DNA of 64,000 nucleotides from Nocardia flavorosea NBRC 108225 (GTDB lineage Bacteria > Actinomycetota > Actinomycetes > Mycobacteriales > Mycobacteriaceae), in NCBI RefSeq assembly GCF_001613385.1, contig NZ_BDCG01000002.1, forward strand, positions 186,001 through 250,000, read 5' to 3'. Below are positions 42,001 through 45,000 of the stretch, piece after piece. Both the position numbers and the translations under genes were made by a program. The notes below the pieces were generated by a model. That model saw only the letters and a list, made by a program, of their open reading frames with translations. It was not told the DNA's origin and did no database searches. Within the stretch, counting starts at the first letter, position 1, and each line of letters opens with the position of its first letter.

Positions 42001-45000
42001 CGGCTCGTCGAGCGTCAACTCTGTGGGGTTGCGATTCATCAGCCGAGCCGGGTGATCGAGGAACGCATCCAACCCGGCGATTAGGCGGCGGGCCATATCC
42101 TGGGCATCGCTCGGTCCGAACAAGGGAGCATTCGACGGCACTACTCCCGCATCCGCGAGCACCGCCACAATCGGGCCCCACGTCGATTCGGGAAGATCCG
42201 CTCGGCCGGCAACCCGATACGCCGCCGTCCGCAGCTCCGCCGGCGACAACGCTTCCAGGTCCGGCACCAGACCCCGCAACACATCCGCCAATGAGGGCTC
42301 GACCGGCACCGCCGGTTCGGAATCGATCCGCTCCCAAGATGGCACGCCGAACTGTACGAAGAAGCCGCGATCCGGAAGCGGTTTCGCCGAATGTGGCTCG
42401 TCCACCGCGGACGGGGTAGCTCCGGCGGCAGGGCTACGACTGGTTTCCACGGGGGCGGAAATGCCGCTCCGCGCCGAATCGCTGTCGGCAACGCGGGCGC
42501 CGAATCGCGATTCGAGGGTATCGCGAGCTTCTTCGAGGATGGCCAGGCGAGAGAAGGCGGCGGGTGGGTCCGAACCCACGACTTCGTCGGACGCCAGCAG
42601 GGCTTCCGCCCGAATTCGGTGAGCTTCACGCTCCCGCTTGCCGGCGACCAATGATTTCATCTGCGCCGACATGTGAATGGTGTGATCGGCTACGGCGTCG
42701 GCGATGTCGTCCGGATTACGCAGATGGAGAGCAGTCAGGATCTCTATCGACCGGCTACGCGCGACATCCCCGGTGCGCTCGTCCAGCTGATGTTCCGCGA
42801 CGCCGGCGGTCTCGTCATCCGAACCCGGCTCCGGCTCGGGCCGGGAACGCAAAATGTCCAAGAGGGTGCGCAGGGCGTATTCCTGACGCAATGTCGTGCT
42901 CGCCGGATCGGTGTGGACTCGTCGGGAAGTCTGCGACTGCTGATGTCTCGGCCGTCCGGAGGCATCGATCATCACCTGGTGGTATTCGACCTGAACGCCC
43001 GCGTCTCGCAGCTCCCGGCGAGTCTGTTCGTCGAGGACCGAATCATCGGTTCCCGCGGGCACCACGACCTTCACGACCCCGTCGACGACCCTGCCCCAGC
43101 GCCCGATCCGGAGGCCATCCACGCCGGATGAGTTCGATCGCGTCGCGTTGTCCCAGCGCTCCACGATCTGATCCGCCGCCCACTCGACCACTTCCGCATG
43201 CTGCCTGTCGTAGTCGGCCAATGCCGCGGTCAGCTCCTGCACGGTCGCTGCCGGCAGACCCTGTGTGGTCAGCGCCGTCCGCGCCAGTTCCACCAGTTCG
43301 CCGAACGGTTTCTGGTCGAGTGTCTTCTTCCACTGTGCGGCGGCTTCCTCGGTGAAACGTTCCTCGTCCTCGTCCGATCCACCAGCGGCCCCCGCTCCGC
43401 TCGGGACCGGGCGAAGATTCGCCAATGCGCGCCGGAGCCGGGGGCCGATATCGGGAAGGGTGGACATCGCGGCCGGCTGCCCCGGAAGTAACGGGACCTC
43501 GAATCGGAACCGGTTCTTCCAGCCGAAATCCGAACTGTCCGCGATATCGGCGTCCGCCTGGAGACCCATGGCATGGTGGCGCACTGCGGGACCGAACAGA
43601 TCACTGTGATCCGATCGGTCCAGAACGTCGTCGGGCAGCCGGTCACCGAGATCGAAAAGCTGGACCCGCAGTCGCTGCTGTCCCGACGCGCGATCGGTGA
43701 GAACGTCGGCTTCCAGCCGGGCGCGGCGATCCCCCGCTCGTGCCACAGCCTCGTCGAGCGCCTCGCGGACGGCATCCCGCGCGGCCTCGGCCCGACTCTG
43801 CGGCCAGTCCGAAATCAGCAGATCCAGCGCGCGCAGCGCCATCTCGATACCTGCATCGGCATCGCCACCGTCGATGGTCGCACCGAAAGCGGTCAGACCA
43901 GTGCCGTGGTCCACCTCATCGTCACCGAGGTCTAGTTCGACACCGAGGTATGGGTCGACGATTGCATGTCCATCGGAAATCAGCTCGAGATCGCCAGGAC
44001 CCGACAGCTCGTAGATCCCGTTGTCGCCGCCCATCGGCGTCAGCTGAACATCCTTGTCCGGAGAGTGACCACTCGACGGGCCATCTGGTCCCGCAGCCTG
44101 CATCGCTTCGACGAGCCATGGCATACTTCGCTTTTTCAACCAGGAGTGCAGGTGGTCGCGCAGATCCGTTGCGAATCGATCTGAACCGGAAGCAGTTTCG
44201 CCCTGCAGCACCGACGCAACCGATACCGTCGCGACAGCATCCTCCCCTATCGGAGCAGCGCGGGCGAATCTGTCATCATCGAGAATGGTATCCACCGAGC
44301 CACCGGATCGCTGGGCGAAACCCACGTTTGGACCAGCGACACCGGCCCAACCGCCATGTGCCGACCCGGCGCTATCCGCGGATGCCGCTTTCCCAGCCGT
44401 CGACCGGATGACATTCGGTGGCTTCAGGCCGACCATGAAACGGACTTCGCTCTGGCCCTCTGTGTTCCACCCGGTCTCCCAGCTGTCGGAGTACTGCTCG
44501 ACCGCGTCGATCCGGCGACCGTACGCACTCTGCGCTGAGCTCCCGCTGCCTCCCGGTGAAGCCATCGACATACCGGCCGATGGAAGGTCGATCCCGGGGA
44601 GTCCGGCAGCGGCGGCAGCCGGTACCGATCCGGTAGTGCTCCGAACACGACCTGTCAGCTCGGCAGCACGCAACTTCAGATCCGGCACGGCGTCCACTAC
44701 CCGGACCTGTAGCCCCCCGTCTGCTGTGGCCATGGCGATCAACCGCGCGTTCGCTCCCGTCCGGCGTACCGCATCGGTGATCGCCGCCGTGACCGCCTCC
44801 CGGGTTCGCTGCGTACGGGCCTGATAGGCCCGCCACTCCTGCTGCTGCGCCGGCGTGAGCGTCGCAGGGCGATCGGGGACCGGAACCAGTGCCATCACCT
44901 CGTCGACTACGCGGGTGACGTCGTCTTCGGCGCCGAAGAATCCGTCGCCGACTACTCGGGAAACGATGCCGCCGCTGGATACACCGGCCGCGGCAGGGGT

